The notes under the pieces were generated by a model, which was not told where the DNA came from, did no database searches, and saw only the letters and a program-made list of their open reading frames with translations. A stretch of DNA of 64,000 bases from an uncultured bacterium (GTDB lineage: Bacteria; Elusimicrobiota; Elusimicrobia; Elusimicrobiales; Elusimicrobiaceae), in NCBI GenBank assembly GCA_949291365.1, contig CASEVJ010000009.1, forward strand, positions 39,234-103,233, read 5' to 3'. The position numbers and the translations under genes were made by a program. This document shows positions 15,793 through 23,556 of the stretch, piece by piece; within the stretch, counting starts at the first letter, position 1; each line of letters opens with the position of its first letter.

Positions 15793-15845
15793 CTTTGCGC
15801 CGGCCAAAATATACCGCGTAGCAGTTACCGACCACATGCTGGCGG
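15793..15845 (+). pseudogene. fossil fragment of a 5'-nucleotidase-family gene
   Basis: About 53 bp closely match 10923-10977 inside the degenerate nucleotidase gene, sharing TACCGCGT, TTACCGACCACATGCTGGCG and flanking bases. In frame it reads 'AKIYRVAVTDHMLA', the conserved family block seen there as 'TKVYRVAITDHMLAGG'. Sequence on both sides does not continue the homology and no start or intact frame exists. It is most simply a remnant of a third copy or of a partial duplication. Confidence 0.7.
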
Positions 15846-16023
15846 AGAGAAGTTCCCTTGTACAGCTAGTGGGGAGAAACTGGCGAAAGGGCTGTGTGTA
15901 AACGGTAGCATTTCCCTGGGATAAACCCCATGCAATCTATGCCCCGTATCCAAGGAGTCACTAATGCACTATAAAAACAGCCCCATAGGCGGTGCGGTTT
16001 TGTAACCGGGAAAACGGGTCGGG
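15846..16023. other. remaining intergenic sequence, nothing recognised
   Basis: Together with 15664-15792 this makes a gap of about 380 bp between two minus-strand genes. Apart from the nucleotidase fragment I see no gene, terminator or RNA. Confidence 0.4.
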
Positions 16024-16764
16024 TCAGCGCAGGCGGAATACGGCGGTCAGGGGGCGGTGGTCGGAAGATTGCATGGTTTCTACGGAGGAGGAAACTGTAT
16101 CCAGCCCGCGCGTAAAAATGTAGTCCACGGTGTGGCGCAGATAGCGGGTGCGCAAATCTGGCTGGAAAGGGGTTTCCTGCAGGCCTAACCGTTGTGCCAA
16201 AAGAAGCAATTGGTCGTGGCGTTTTTGGCTCCAGGTATTAAAATCACCTGCTACCAGCACCGGCCCCGGGAACGCCGCCGCCAGGCGCGCCGTCCTCTCC
16301 AGGTGGCGTTTGAAAGGGGCCAGCCCGCTGAAATTAACGGCATGTACATTAATGACCAGCAGCCGGGTGTGGGCCATCGGGTACACTGCCCGCATCAGCA
16401 TTTTGGGAATGAAAAAAAGCGGCTCATGCACAGAGGCGTCATAGGCCACCTCCTGCGCGGGGGCGCGGCAGCCGATGGCGATGCCGGTGGGAAATTGGTA
16501 CCGCGCGGAGAGAAAACTGACTGCCGCATGCCAGTGCAGGCCGCTTTGCAGTACGGCGTCGGTGCAGGAGGGGGTAAGGCGGGTTTCCTGTGCCAAAAAC
16601 AAATCACTCCGGGAGCACAGAGCCAAAAAATCCGGCTTCCACAGCGGACGTTTTTCTTTCTGGAAATTCCATACGCTTACCCGGAACTGCCGCGGCAAAG
16701 CCGACAGGGCCGGCTCGGGGCCGGCTTGCAGGAGGGGGATATCGGGCAGCAGGAAATTTCTCAT
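16024..16764 (-). CDS. endonuclease/exonuclease/phosphatase-family protein
   Basis: 246 aa. EEP-fold motifs are present in order: 'VSVWNFQKEKRP' (the N-terminal Asn region), 'FLAQETRL' (metal-binding Glu), 'VINVHAVNF', 'VLVAGDFNTWS' (GDFN) and the C-terminal 'SSDHRPLTAVF' (catalytic Asp-His). It lacks an evident signal peptide. Substrate cannot be told: members of the superfamily act on DNA, RNA, phospholipids or inositol phosphates. The ATG lies 1 nt after the stop of cls, so the two form an operon; a lipid-related role is conceivable from this context but is inference. Confidence 0.85.
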   Translation of the reverse strand: MRNFLLPDIPLLQAGPEPALSALPRQFRVSVWNFQKEKRPLWKPDFLALCSRSDLFLAQETRLTPSCTDAVLQSGLHWHAAVSFLSARYQFPTGIAIGCRAPAQEVAYDASVHEPLFFIPKMLMRAVYPMAHTRLLVINVHAVNFSGLAPFKRHLERTARLAAAFPGPVLVAGDFNTWSQKRHDQLLLLAQRLGLQETPFQPDLRTRYLRHTVDYIFTRGLDTVSSSVETMQSSDHRPLTAVFRLR

Positions 16765-16765
16765 A

Positions 16766-18196
16766 TTAATAATATGGCGTCAGCAAGCGCATGGCATTGT
16801 TGCGCAGCGTGCGCAAAAGCGGAGGGTGCATGTGGCCCTGATAGTGCAATAATACGGATTTGGATTTTTTGTGTTCAATAATACGCCGCACTTGCTGGGC
16901 CAGCTCCGGGTCAAAGCATTCTATATTGCTTTCAAAATTAAGTTTAAAGCTGCGCACGTCCCAATTGGCCGAGCCGGCAAAAAGCCATATATCGTCCACC
17001 AAAAAAAGCTTGCTGTGGTCAAAGGGCGGCGCGGCACGGTAAATTTTGACCCCTTTGCTCATCAGGCGGTTGAAGTTGGCTTCCATGGCCCAATCCATGC
17101 CAAAGATGTTGCTTTTTTGCGGCAGAATGATTTCCACTTCTACCCCGCGCATGGCGGCGGTTTCCAGGGCGGAAAGAATGTTATTTTCCGGCAGGAAATA
17201 AGGCGTAACAATGCGGGCGCTTTTCTGCGCGCAGGCCAACGCCCCCAGGCAAAGGCGTTCTATTTTGCCAAAATCCCCGTCCGGGCCGTCCGGAATAATG
17301 CGGGCGGGCGTTTTGCCGGGGCAGGAGACATGGTGGGGGCAGCGGGCGGAAGCCGGCAGAAACGGTTTCTTGCCGGAGAAAATCCAGTCCTCTTCAAACA
17401 GCCGGGCCATTTGGTAAATAACCGGCCCGTGCACCTCAAAGGTGACGTCTTGAATGGGCTCTTTGGGCTGCTGGCTGACCAGATTGCCTTCGGCTACGTT
17501 CATACCGCCAAAGAAGGCCGTTTGCCCGTCTATAATCATCATTTTGCGGTGGTTGCGCAAATTGACGAAAGGCAAATTAATCGGGCTTTTGCTGGGCAGA
17601 AAAACCGAAAATTCTACTCCTTTTATGTGTTTGACGGCGGCATGGATATTGGGACGGCTGTAGTTTAACCCTACCCCGTCAATGAGCATGCGCACAACAG
17701 CGCCGTTTTTGACGGCGCTTTTCAGCGCGGGCAAAAACAATTGTCCGGCTTTGTCATTGTCAAAAATGTAACTGGCGATGAGCACTTCCTTTTGTGCCTT
17801 GGCAATAGCGGCGCACATCTGCGGGTAGGCCTCGTCTCCGTTGACCAGCGGACGTATGGAATTGCCCAGCGCCAGGTGCTGCGGGTGCACCCGGTATCCC
17901 AGGCGCAGCATTTGCCACAGCGGGGCAGGGATTTCTTTTTCAATTTCCTGCGGCGTTTTGCCGGTAACGGTAAAAATATCGGCTCCGCGGTTATGCAAAC
18001 GCAGCGCTTTGCGCCGCACCCGGTTAATGCCCAAAATGACATAGGCCACACAGCCCACCAGCGGCGCCAGCCATACCAGTCCGGCCCAGCCGATGGCGCT
18101 GGGCACATCGTCTTTATGCAAAATGATGTGTATGGTAACGATAATTTGCATCAGTACCAGCAGTGCGCCGGCCAGCGTAATAGATAATGTATTCAT
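16766..18196 (-). CDS. cls: cardiolipin synthase
   Basis: 476 aa, of usual length for bacterial ClsA-type enzymes, which join two phosphatidylglycerols into cardiolipin. Two N-terminal membrane helices (about residues 4-24 and 36-56) precede two phospholipase-D domains, each with an HKD motif: 'NHRKMMIIDGQTAFFGG' (about 218) and 'DHSKLFLVDDIWLFAGSAN' (about 400). GGGGG precedes the start. It is followed 1 nt later by the EEP protein gene. Confidence 0.95.
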   Translation of the reverse strand: MNTLSITLAGALLVLMQIIVTIHIILHKDDVPSAIGWAGLVWLAPLVGCVAYVILGINRVRRKALRLHNRGADIFTVTGKTPQEIEKEIPAPLWQMLRLGYRVHPQHLALGNSIRPLVNGDEAYPQMCAAIAKAQKEVLIASYIFDNDKAGQLFLPALKSAVKNGAVVRMLIDGVGLNYSRPNIHAAVKHIKGVEFSVFLPSKSPINLPFVNLRNHRKMMIIDGQTAFFGGMNVAEGNLVSQQPKEPIQDVTFEVHGPVIYQMARLFEEDWIFSGKKPFLPASARCPHHVSCPGKTPARIIPDGPDGDFGKIERLCLGALACAQKSARIVTPYFLPENNILSALETAAMRGVEVEIILPQKSNIFGMDWAMEANFNRLMSKGVKIYRAAPPFDHSKLFLVDDIWLFAGSANWDVRSFKLNFESNIECFDPELAQQVRRIIEHKKSKSVLLHYQGHMHPPLLRTLRNNAMRLLTPYY

Positions 18197-18291
18197 AAAA
18201 TGCCCCCTGTGCTTATCCTAATAAATTGTGGAGGGGGAGTGGGGTGTTTTTTTCACATTAGCCGGGCGGAGTACTTCCGAGGCGGAGCCGG

Positions 18292-19065
18292 TCAGGGAGT
18301 TTGCGGCTGGGTAAGTTTGGGCGTAGAAAGCAAGGGCTTTGGGTTGACTACACGCGGCAAATAGGCCTTGTCCCACTCTGTGCCACCCGAAATTAATGCT
18401 TTGCGTACGGTGCGGGGCTGGGGTTTTTGTGGGGCGGGTGCGGGCGCGTCCTGTTGGGGCTGCAGAGAGAGCAAATAGGCATTTTTGTCTGCGAGGGTTT
18501 CAAAAGTCTGCGTCAAATTTTTTTGCTCAAACAAAAACCAGCGCTCCGTTGGTACAGGCGTATTTATATCCGTATAGGAGAGCCGGTATAAAACGGTGTC
18601 TGCCGGCAAAGCGTCGGACTTTTCGGGCACGGCTTTGTCTGCATAAAATTGTTCAAAAGCGCGCTGCGTCAGCCCGATATTAAGGCCGTATTTTTTGTTC
18701 ACCGCCAGCACGTCCGCGGCGGTGGCGGCAGCCGCTACAAACGTTTGCGGGCTTTCTGCTTTAAAAAGAAATTTGCGGAAGTTGCCCCCGTCATTATATT
18801 CCACCAAGGCATATTCTGCTTTTTCACTGCGGACAATGCGGTCTTTGTCTGACACAATGGGCATGGCATAAAGCACCTGCTCCCGCGTTTTCCCGCGCAG
18901 TTTGCGCGTGAGCTGCAGGGCATTGTAATCCCACAGGGAAGACGTTGGCTTTGTTTCGGCTTCCCCGTGCATTTCAATCCAAATTTCTTCCGCCGCGCAG
19001 GCCGCCGGTGCCATATGCAAAAAACAGACCCCCAGCAACCCGGCTGCTGTCAGCAGTACTTTCAT
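18292..19065 (-). CDS. exported protein of unknown function
   Basis: 257 aa. A signal peptide (about residues 1-24, ending 'APAACAAEE') is clear. The mature part starts 'EEIWIEMHGEAETKP', contains a compact region with paired strands ('RIVRSEKAEYALVEYNDGG'), and ends in a Pro/Gln-rich, probably disordered tail ('PAPAPQKPQPRTVRK...'). No domain was recognised. TGATACACT ends 6 nt before the ATG and there is no SD, so the mRNA is probably leaderless. It stands alone between cls and cysK, with about 370 bp of empty sequence upstream. Confidence 0.75.
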   Translation of the reverse strand: MKVLLTAAGLLGVCFLHMAPAACAAEEIWIEMHGEAETKPTSSLWDYNALQLTRKLRGKTREQVLYAMPIVSDKDRIVRSEKAEYALVEYNDGGNFRKFLFKAESPQTFVAAAATAADVLAVNKKYGLNIGLTQRAFEQFYADKAVPEKSDALPADTVLYRLSYTDINTPVPTERWFLFEQKNLTQTFETLADKNAYLLSLQPQQDAPAPAPQKPQPRTVRKALISGGTEWDKAYLPRVVNPKPLLSTPKLTQPQTP

Positions 19066-19436
19066 GATTTTAGTGTATCATTTTGTCTGCGGCTTGAAAA
19101 AGCGCCGCCTCTTGGCCGTGCGGCAAAACAAACCGGCAAGGCAGTTTGCCCGTGGGCCGGAGCCATGCGCCGCAATGCTTTTCAGGCGGCGCTCAAAGCG
19201 GCCTGTTGGCCGCCGGAGCCAGCCGGGCCGTGGTAGAAACAAGGGTTTCTATTGGGAATAGATCCGCCCGCCCAGCCGGCAGTAGCAAAATAAAATTTTC
19301 CTGTCTGGCGGACGACCGTATATGGTGCAAAGTAGGGACGAAGCGGAAGTTCTCCCTGATGTCAGGTCGTTTGCGGCGCGCTGTTTTGGGGACTATGCCC
19401 AACGGCTGAAAAGAAATAGTTTATGGCGCAGAAGCG
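19066..19436. other. intergenic region, no gene recognised
   Basis: GC-rich with several small inverted repeats (for example CGGCC-TGTT-GGCCG near 19199) but no terminator with a T-run, no RNA gene and no credible reading frame. The first bases hold the promoter of the gene that starts at 19065. Confidence 0.4.
19072..19080 (-). promoter_or_regulatory. extended -10 element of the gene starting at 19065
   Basis: Minus-strand TGA-TACACT, exactly 6 nt before the ATG; a transcript would begin at or next to the A of the start codon. Confidence 0.5.
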
Positions 19437-20357
19437 CTAGTTGTTCAGCTGGAACAGCCCGGTGCTTAAATACCGCTCCCCGCTGTCAGGCAACAGAACA
19501 ACAATGTTTTTACCCGCATTTTCCGGCAGGGCTGCCTGCTGCAGAGCGGCATACATCGCCGCGCCGGAGCTGATACCGGCAAAAATGCCTTCTTGCCGGG
19601 CCAGTTCCCGGGCGGTATGGGCGGCTTGTTCGTTGGTGACGGGGACAATTTGGTCTATCAGTTCCCGCGCTAAAATAGCCGGCACAAATCCGGCCCCAAT
19701 CCCTTGTATTTTATGCGGCCCTGCCGGCTGGCCCGAAAGCACTGCCGAAGAAGCGGGCTCTACCGCTATGAGCCGCACCTGCGGGTTTTGCTGTTTTAAA
19801 AAACGGCCTATGCCCGTAATCGTGCCGCCAGTGCCCACCCCGGCCACAAAGACGTCCGCTTTCCCGTCCAACGCTTGCCAAATTTCCCGCCCGGTTTGCA
19901 GATGCGCTTGTGCATTGGCGGCGTTTTCAAACTGGCGCGGCATATAGGAGTGGGGAATTTGGCGCAGCAGCTGTTCTGCTTTGGCCAAGGCGCCTCTCAT
20001 GCCTTGCGCGGCCGGAGTAAGCTCCACCCGCGCGCCCAGCGCGCGCACCAGCTGCACACGTTCCGGGCTCATGTTTTCCGGCATGACCAAAATCATCTGG
20101 TATCCTTTTACCGCTGCCAGAAAAGCCAGCCCGATGCCGGTATTGCCGCTGGTGGCTTCTATAATAGTGCCTCCCGGCACCAGCGCGCCGGATTTTTCCG
20201 CCGCTTGCAGCATGGACAGAGCGGCGCGGTCTTTGACGCTAAACGGGTTAAACATCTCTAATTTGGCAAACACTTGCCCGGGGCCCGGGTTGATTTTATT
20301 TATCCGAACCAGCGGAGTGTTGCCAATCAGTTGTGTTAAATCTGCGGCGTAAGACAT
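19437..20357 (-). CDS. cysK: cysteine synthase (O-acetylserine sulfhydrylase)
   Basis: 306 aa PLP enzyme forming cysteine from O-acetylserine and sulfide. The PLP Lys is in 'NPFSVKDRAALSML' (about residue 43), the substrate loop is 'EATSGNTGIGLAF' and the phosphate-binding loop is 'GVGTGGTITGIGRFL'. AGGAG precedes the ATG, which is 7 nt after the stop of the dehydrogenase gene, so they are cotranscribed. No serine acetyltransferase gene is adjacent; the hexapeptide acetyltransferase at 21.5 kb is of the maltose type, not CysE. Confidence 0.95.
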   Translation of the reverse strand: MSYAADLTQLIGNTPLVRINKINPGPGQVFAKLEMFNPFSVKDRAALSMLQAAEKSGALVPGGTIIEATSGNTGIGLAFLAAVKGYQMILVMPENMSPERVQLVRALGARVELTPAAQGMRGALAKAEQLLRQIPHSYMPRQFENAANAQAHLQTGREIWQALDGKADVFVAGVGTGGTITGIGRFLKQQNPQVRLIAVEPASSAVLSGQPAGPHKIQGIGAGFVPAILARELIDQIVPVTNEQAAHTARELARQEGIFAGISSGAAMYAALQQAALPENAGKNIVVLLPDSGERYLSTGLFQLNN

Positions 20358-20364
20358 AGGGCTC

Positions 20365-21387
20365 CTATTTCAACACCGAATTCTGCACCTGCCCGGCGCA
20401 GAAATGATTGATATTTTCCAGCGTAGTATGCAAAATGCGGTGCACGGCGTCTACGGAATTAAACGCGATGTGCGGGGTAATGAGCACGTTTTTCATTTGC
20501 ATCAGCCGGGCATTGACTATGGTGTTCATGGCGTAATCTATAGGGATATCCTGCGATTTGAGGATAATATCGTCATGAATGATAAAATCTTCGTTTTCCA
20601 ATACGTCCAGCGCTGCCCCTTTCACTTTGCCGCTGACCAGTGCGCGGTAGAGCGCTTCTGGGTCTACCAAGCTGCCGCGGGCCGTGTTGACGATAATGAC
20701 CCCCTGCTTCATTTTGTCAAATGCTTCGTCATTAAGCAGATGATAATTGTCTTTGGTGGCGGGGGCGTGCAGTGTTACGATATCGGATTTGGCATAGAGT
20801 TCGTCCAGCGAAACATAATGAATGTTGTAAATGCGCTGGAATTCTTCATTGGGGTACAAATCATAGGCCAAAACCTCCATGCCAAAGCCCCGTGCCAGCT
20901 TGGCTACATGGCGCCCGATAGCTCCGGTGCCGATAATCCCGATAGTGTGCCCGTATAGGTCAAACCCGATATATTCATTCATGCGCACAAAATTATTTTT
21001 CATATCGGTACGCGCCTGCATAATATGCCGCGCCAGCGACAAAAGCACTCCAAAGGTAAATTCCGCCACGGTGGCTTCCCCGTATTTGGGGACGTTGACT
21101 ACCTGTATGCCGCGGCTTTTGCAGTAATTTAAATCAATATGGTCAAATCCGGTGGAGCGGGTGGCAATAAGTTTTAGCCGGGCGTATTTGTCCAGCGTTT
21201 CTTTAGTCATTTTTAAGGCGGTGTGCACAAAGACGGAAATAATTTCGGCGTCTCTGATTTGTTCGTATTGCTCATCAGAGATATTTTCCATGCTTTCTGC
21301 CAGCAATACTACGTCTCCGGTGCATATGGATTGCTTTTCCAAATAATCTTTGGTAATTTGGTCTACATCAAAAAATACGGTTTTCAT
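20365..21387 (-). CDS. D-2-hydroxyacid dehydrogenase, probably D-lactate dehydrogenase
   Basis: 340 aa. NAD-binding motif 'GHTIGIIGTGAIGRHVAKLA' at about residue 145; catalytic Arg in 'IVNTARGSLVD', Glu in 'DVLENEDF' and His in 'VLITPHIAFNS' complete the D-hydroxyacid dehydrogenase triad. The N-terminal 'TRSTGFDHIDL' and 'VPKYGEATVAEFTFG' segments match the LdhA/VanH subgroup, which reduces pyruvate to D-lactate. In an anaerobe this would regenerate NAD+. GGGGG lies before the ATG. It is the first gene of a pair with cysK. Confidence 0.9.
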   Translation of the reverse strand: MKTVFFDVDQITKDYLEKQSICTGDVVLLAESMENISDEQYEQIRDAEIISVFVHTALKMTKETLDKYARLKLIATRSTGFDHIDLNYCKSRGIQVVNVPKYGEATVAEFTFGVLLSLARHIMQARTDMKNNFVRMNEYIGFDLYGHTIGIIGTGAIGRHVAKLARGFGMEVLAYDLYPNEEFQRIYNIHYVSLDELYAKSDIVTLHAPATKDNYHLLNDEAFDKMKQGVIIVNTARGSLVDPEALYRALVSGKVKGAALDVLENEDFIIHDDIILKSQDIPIDYAMNTIVNARLMQMKNVLITPHIAFNSVDAVHRILHTTLENINHFCAGQVQNSVLK

Positions 21388-21428
21388 CGGAACCCCCTGT
21401 GCGTCTTTTTAATAAGTATATATAACAT

Positions 21429-21449
21429 ACAGCCGCCTGTGGCGGCTGT
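21429..21449. other. hairpin between the acetyltransferase and dehydrogenase genes
   Basis: ACAGCCGCC-TGT-GGCGGCTGT, a perfect 9-bp stem. On the minus strand the T-run precedes rather than follows it, so it is not a standard terminator for the acetyltransferase gene; it may still end that transcript or mask the next promoter. Confidence 0.45.
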
Positions 21450-21474
21450 AAAAAATAGTTAGGTGCGGCGTGTG

Positions 21475-22041
21475 TTATTTTTTAAAATTGTAAAATTGCC
21501 GCCGTTGGCGGGCTGGATTGCCGTATACCACGGCAAAAGCTGCCACATCATGCGTTACAACGGATCCGGCTCCCACGACTGCATTGTCTCCAATGGTAAT
21601 CCCAGGCAGGATAATGGCCCCGCCGCCAATCCAAACATTTCTGCCTATTTTTATAGGTGCGGCAAATTCTCTGCTTTCGGCGCGGGCGTTGGGTTCCAGA
21701 GGGTGGGTGGCGGTGTATATTTGTACGCCGGGACCTATTTGGGTGCCCTCGCCAATGTCCACGCGGGCGCAATCCAAAATCACACAGTTAAAATTAATAA
21801 ATACGCCGTCTCCAAAGAAAATTTGGCTGCCATAATCGCAGAAAAAAGGCGGCTCTATGGACAGCCGTTCCCCGGCCCGGCCAAACAAACGCCTGGCCAA
21901 CTCCCGCCTTTTATCCCCGTCTGCCGGGTCTGTGGCGTTGTATTGCCACAGCAAACGGCGGGCTCTTTGCCGGGCTTGCAGTAGCTCCGGGTCGGAAGCA
22001 TTGTAAAAAAGTCCAGCCAGCATATTGTCTTTTTCGCTCAT
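21475..22041 (-). CDS. maa: maltose/galactoside O-acetyltransferase family protein
   Basis: 188 aa from the ATG at 22041 ('MSEKDNMLAGLFYN'), which restores the family-typical N-terminus; a longer in-frame start would add hydrophobic residues from promoter DNA. It is a left-handed beta-helix hexapeptide acyltransferase: 'FFCDYGSQIFFGDGVFIN', the catalytic His in 'IYTATHPLEPNARA', and repeats 'IGRNVWIGGGAIILPGIT' and 'IGDNAVVGAGSVVT'. Members acetylate maltose, glucose or galactosides using acetyl-CoA; the substrate here is not settled. TTGCTACAAT ends 6 nt before the ATG with no SD (leaderless candidate). Confidence 0.9.
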   Translation of the reverse strand: MSEKDNMLAGLFYNASDPELLQARQRARRLLWQYNATDPADGDKRRELARRLFGRAGERLSIEPPFFCDYGSQIFFGDGVFINFNCVILDCARVDIGEGTQIGPGVQIYTATHPLEPNARAESREFAAPIKIGRNVWIGGGAIILPGITIGDNAVVGAGSVVTHDVAAFAVVYGNPARQRRQFYNFKK

Positions 22042-22047
22042 GGGGTT

Positions 22048-22057
22048 ATTGTAGCAA
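22048..22057 (-). promoter_or_regulatory. extended -10 element of the acetyltransferase gene
   Basis: Minus-strand TTGC-TACAAT, 6 nt before the ATG; a possible -35 TTGGAT lies 16 nt upstream of the hexamer. Same TTGCTACAAT sequence as in front of purB. Confidence 0.6.
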
Positions 22058-22230
22058 TTTTTCCGTATAATCCAAAAAAACACTTTTTTCTTCTTGTGTG
22101 GTATAGTAAATTTTATACAATAATAAAGTATTATGTATTGCTGTTGCCAAAAGAGAAATTATTTTTGGCTTGCGTACATACAGATAAGGAAATTATGGCA
22201 TTTTCCGCGTGCGGAAAAAGAGAGGAAAAA

Positions 22231-23544
22231 ATGAACCAATATATGCGTATCACAGGCATTTTTGTTTTGTTGGCTGGGCTGGTGCTGGCTGGCGCCTGCA
22301 AAAAGCAGGAACAACAAAGTGCGTCTGCGGCGGTGCCGGTGTCCGCTGTGAAAGTGTTGAAAACGGATTTGCCGTGGAACATTGAATACCCAGCCCAGGT
22401 GGCTGGTTCTTTGGAAATTCAGGTACGTGCCCAAGTGGGCGGTATTTTGCAGGCCCGCTTATTTGACGAAGGGGCCTATGTAAAGAAAGATACGCAGTTG
22501 TTTCAAATAGATCCTAAAGAATATGAAGTGGCTCTGCAGCGTGCCGAAGGGTCTTTGGCCCAGGCCCGCAGCGAAGAAAGCCGCACCCGCCGCGATTTTG
22601 AACGCATGAAAAAACTCCGCGCCGACAATGCGGTCAGCCAAAAAGATTATGACGATTCCCTCTCTGCCTATGAAGCGGCGCAGGCCTCTGTAAAAGTGGC
22701 CGAGGCCGGTGTAAATGAAGCCAAAATTAATTTGGAATATACCCGCGTGCTGGCGCCTATTTCCGGCATTACCGGCAAGGAAGCGCAGTCGGTGGGCAGC
22801 TTGATTTCCCCAGCTGGCAACGGATTGTTGACGACTATGGTGCAGATTAATCCGCTGTGGGTTAATTTTTCTATGCCCAGCGCCCAGTTCTATAAACTGG
22901 CCAGCGGCTATCTCTCCGGTACGATTTCTTTGGACGCCAAAGGGGAACATCCGCTGTATGTGGAAGCCGTCACGTCTGACGGACGCGTCTATCCGGAGAA
23001 GGGGTCTATCATTTTCTTTGACAGCACCGAAGACATCAAAACCGCTTCTTTGGCCATTAAAGCCGAATTTCCCAATCCCAAAAACCAGCGTATGCTTATG
23101 CCGGGACAATTTGTACGCGTGCGCCTAGTGGGAGCAACGTATAAAGACGCGGTGTTGATTCCTTCCTCTGCGGTGTTGAGCACCCCGACGGGCAATCTGG
23201 TGTATGTGGTGGGGGCCGACGGCACCACCCAGGCCCAGCCTGTAACCGCCCAACTGCAAGATGATATGTATATCGTCAGCGAAGGGCTCAAAGGAGGGGA
23301 GACGGTTGTTTCTGCCGGGCTGATTAAAATCCGTCCGGGTATGAAAGTGCAGCCCCAACTGCAGGATTTTGCCGTGCCGGCTTCTGCCCGGCCGGTAGCA
23401 CCCAGCACAGCCACTGCCGTAGACATTGGGGCTTTTGACGACGCCCTGAACAAAGACATTGTTCCGGATAAGCAGGATATCCGCACCCAAAAACAACGCA
23501 AAAATGATGCGGTTACCGATGCATTGCTGGGCCGGCAGGACTAA
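22231..23544 (+). CDS. RND efflux periplasmic adaptor (membrane fusion protein), lipoprotein
   Basis: 437 aa from the ATG at 22231, chosen for AGAGAGGAAAA just upstream and because it starts the signal sequence. The signal ends in 'LVLAGACKK', a lipobox-like site, so the protein is probably anchored by a lipidated Cys. The AcrA/MexA architecture is visible: barrel-sandwich start 'EIQVRAQVGGILQARLFDEG', a long alpha-hairpin (about 110-170), 'INLEYTRVLAPISGITGK' and the beta-barrel/membrane-proximal part 'GQFVRVRLVG'. It links the inner-membrane pump to the outer-membrane channel encoded next. The C-terminal ~60 residues are a charged, probably disordered tail. Confidence 0.93.
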   Translation: MNQYMRITGIFVLLAGLVLAGACKKQEQQSASAAVPVSAVKVLKTDLPWNIEYPAQVAGSLEIQVRAQVGGILQARLFDEGAYVKKDTQLFQIDPKEYEVALQRAEGSLAQARSEESRTRRDFERMKKLRADNAVSQKDYDDSLSAYEAAQASVKVAEAGVNEAKINLEYTRVLAPISGITGKEAQSVGSLISPAGNGLLTTMVQINPLWVNFSMPSAQFYKLASGYLSGTISLDAKGEHPLYVEAVTSDGRVYPEKGSIIFFDSTEDIKTASLAIKAEFPNPKNQRMLMPGQFVRVRLVGATYKDAVLIPSSAVLSTPTGNLVYVVGADGTTQAQPVTAQLQDDMYIVSEGLKGGETVVSAGLIKIRPGMKVQPQLQDFAVPASARPVAPSTATAVDIGAFDDALNKDIVPDKQDIRTQKQRKNDAVTDALLGRQD

Positions 23545-23556
23545 AAAGAGGCGTAT

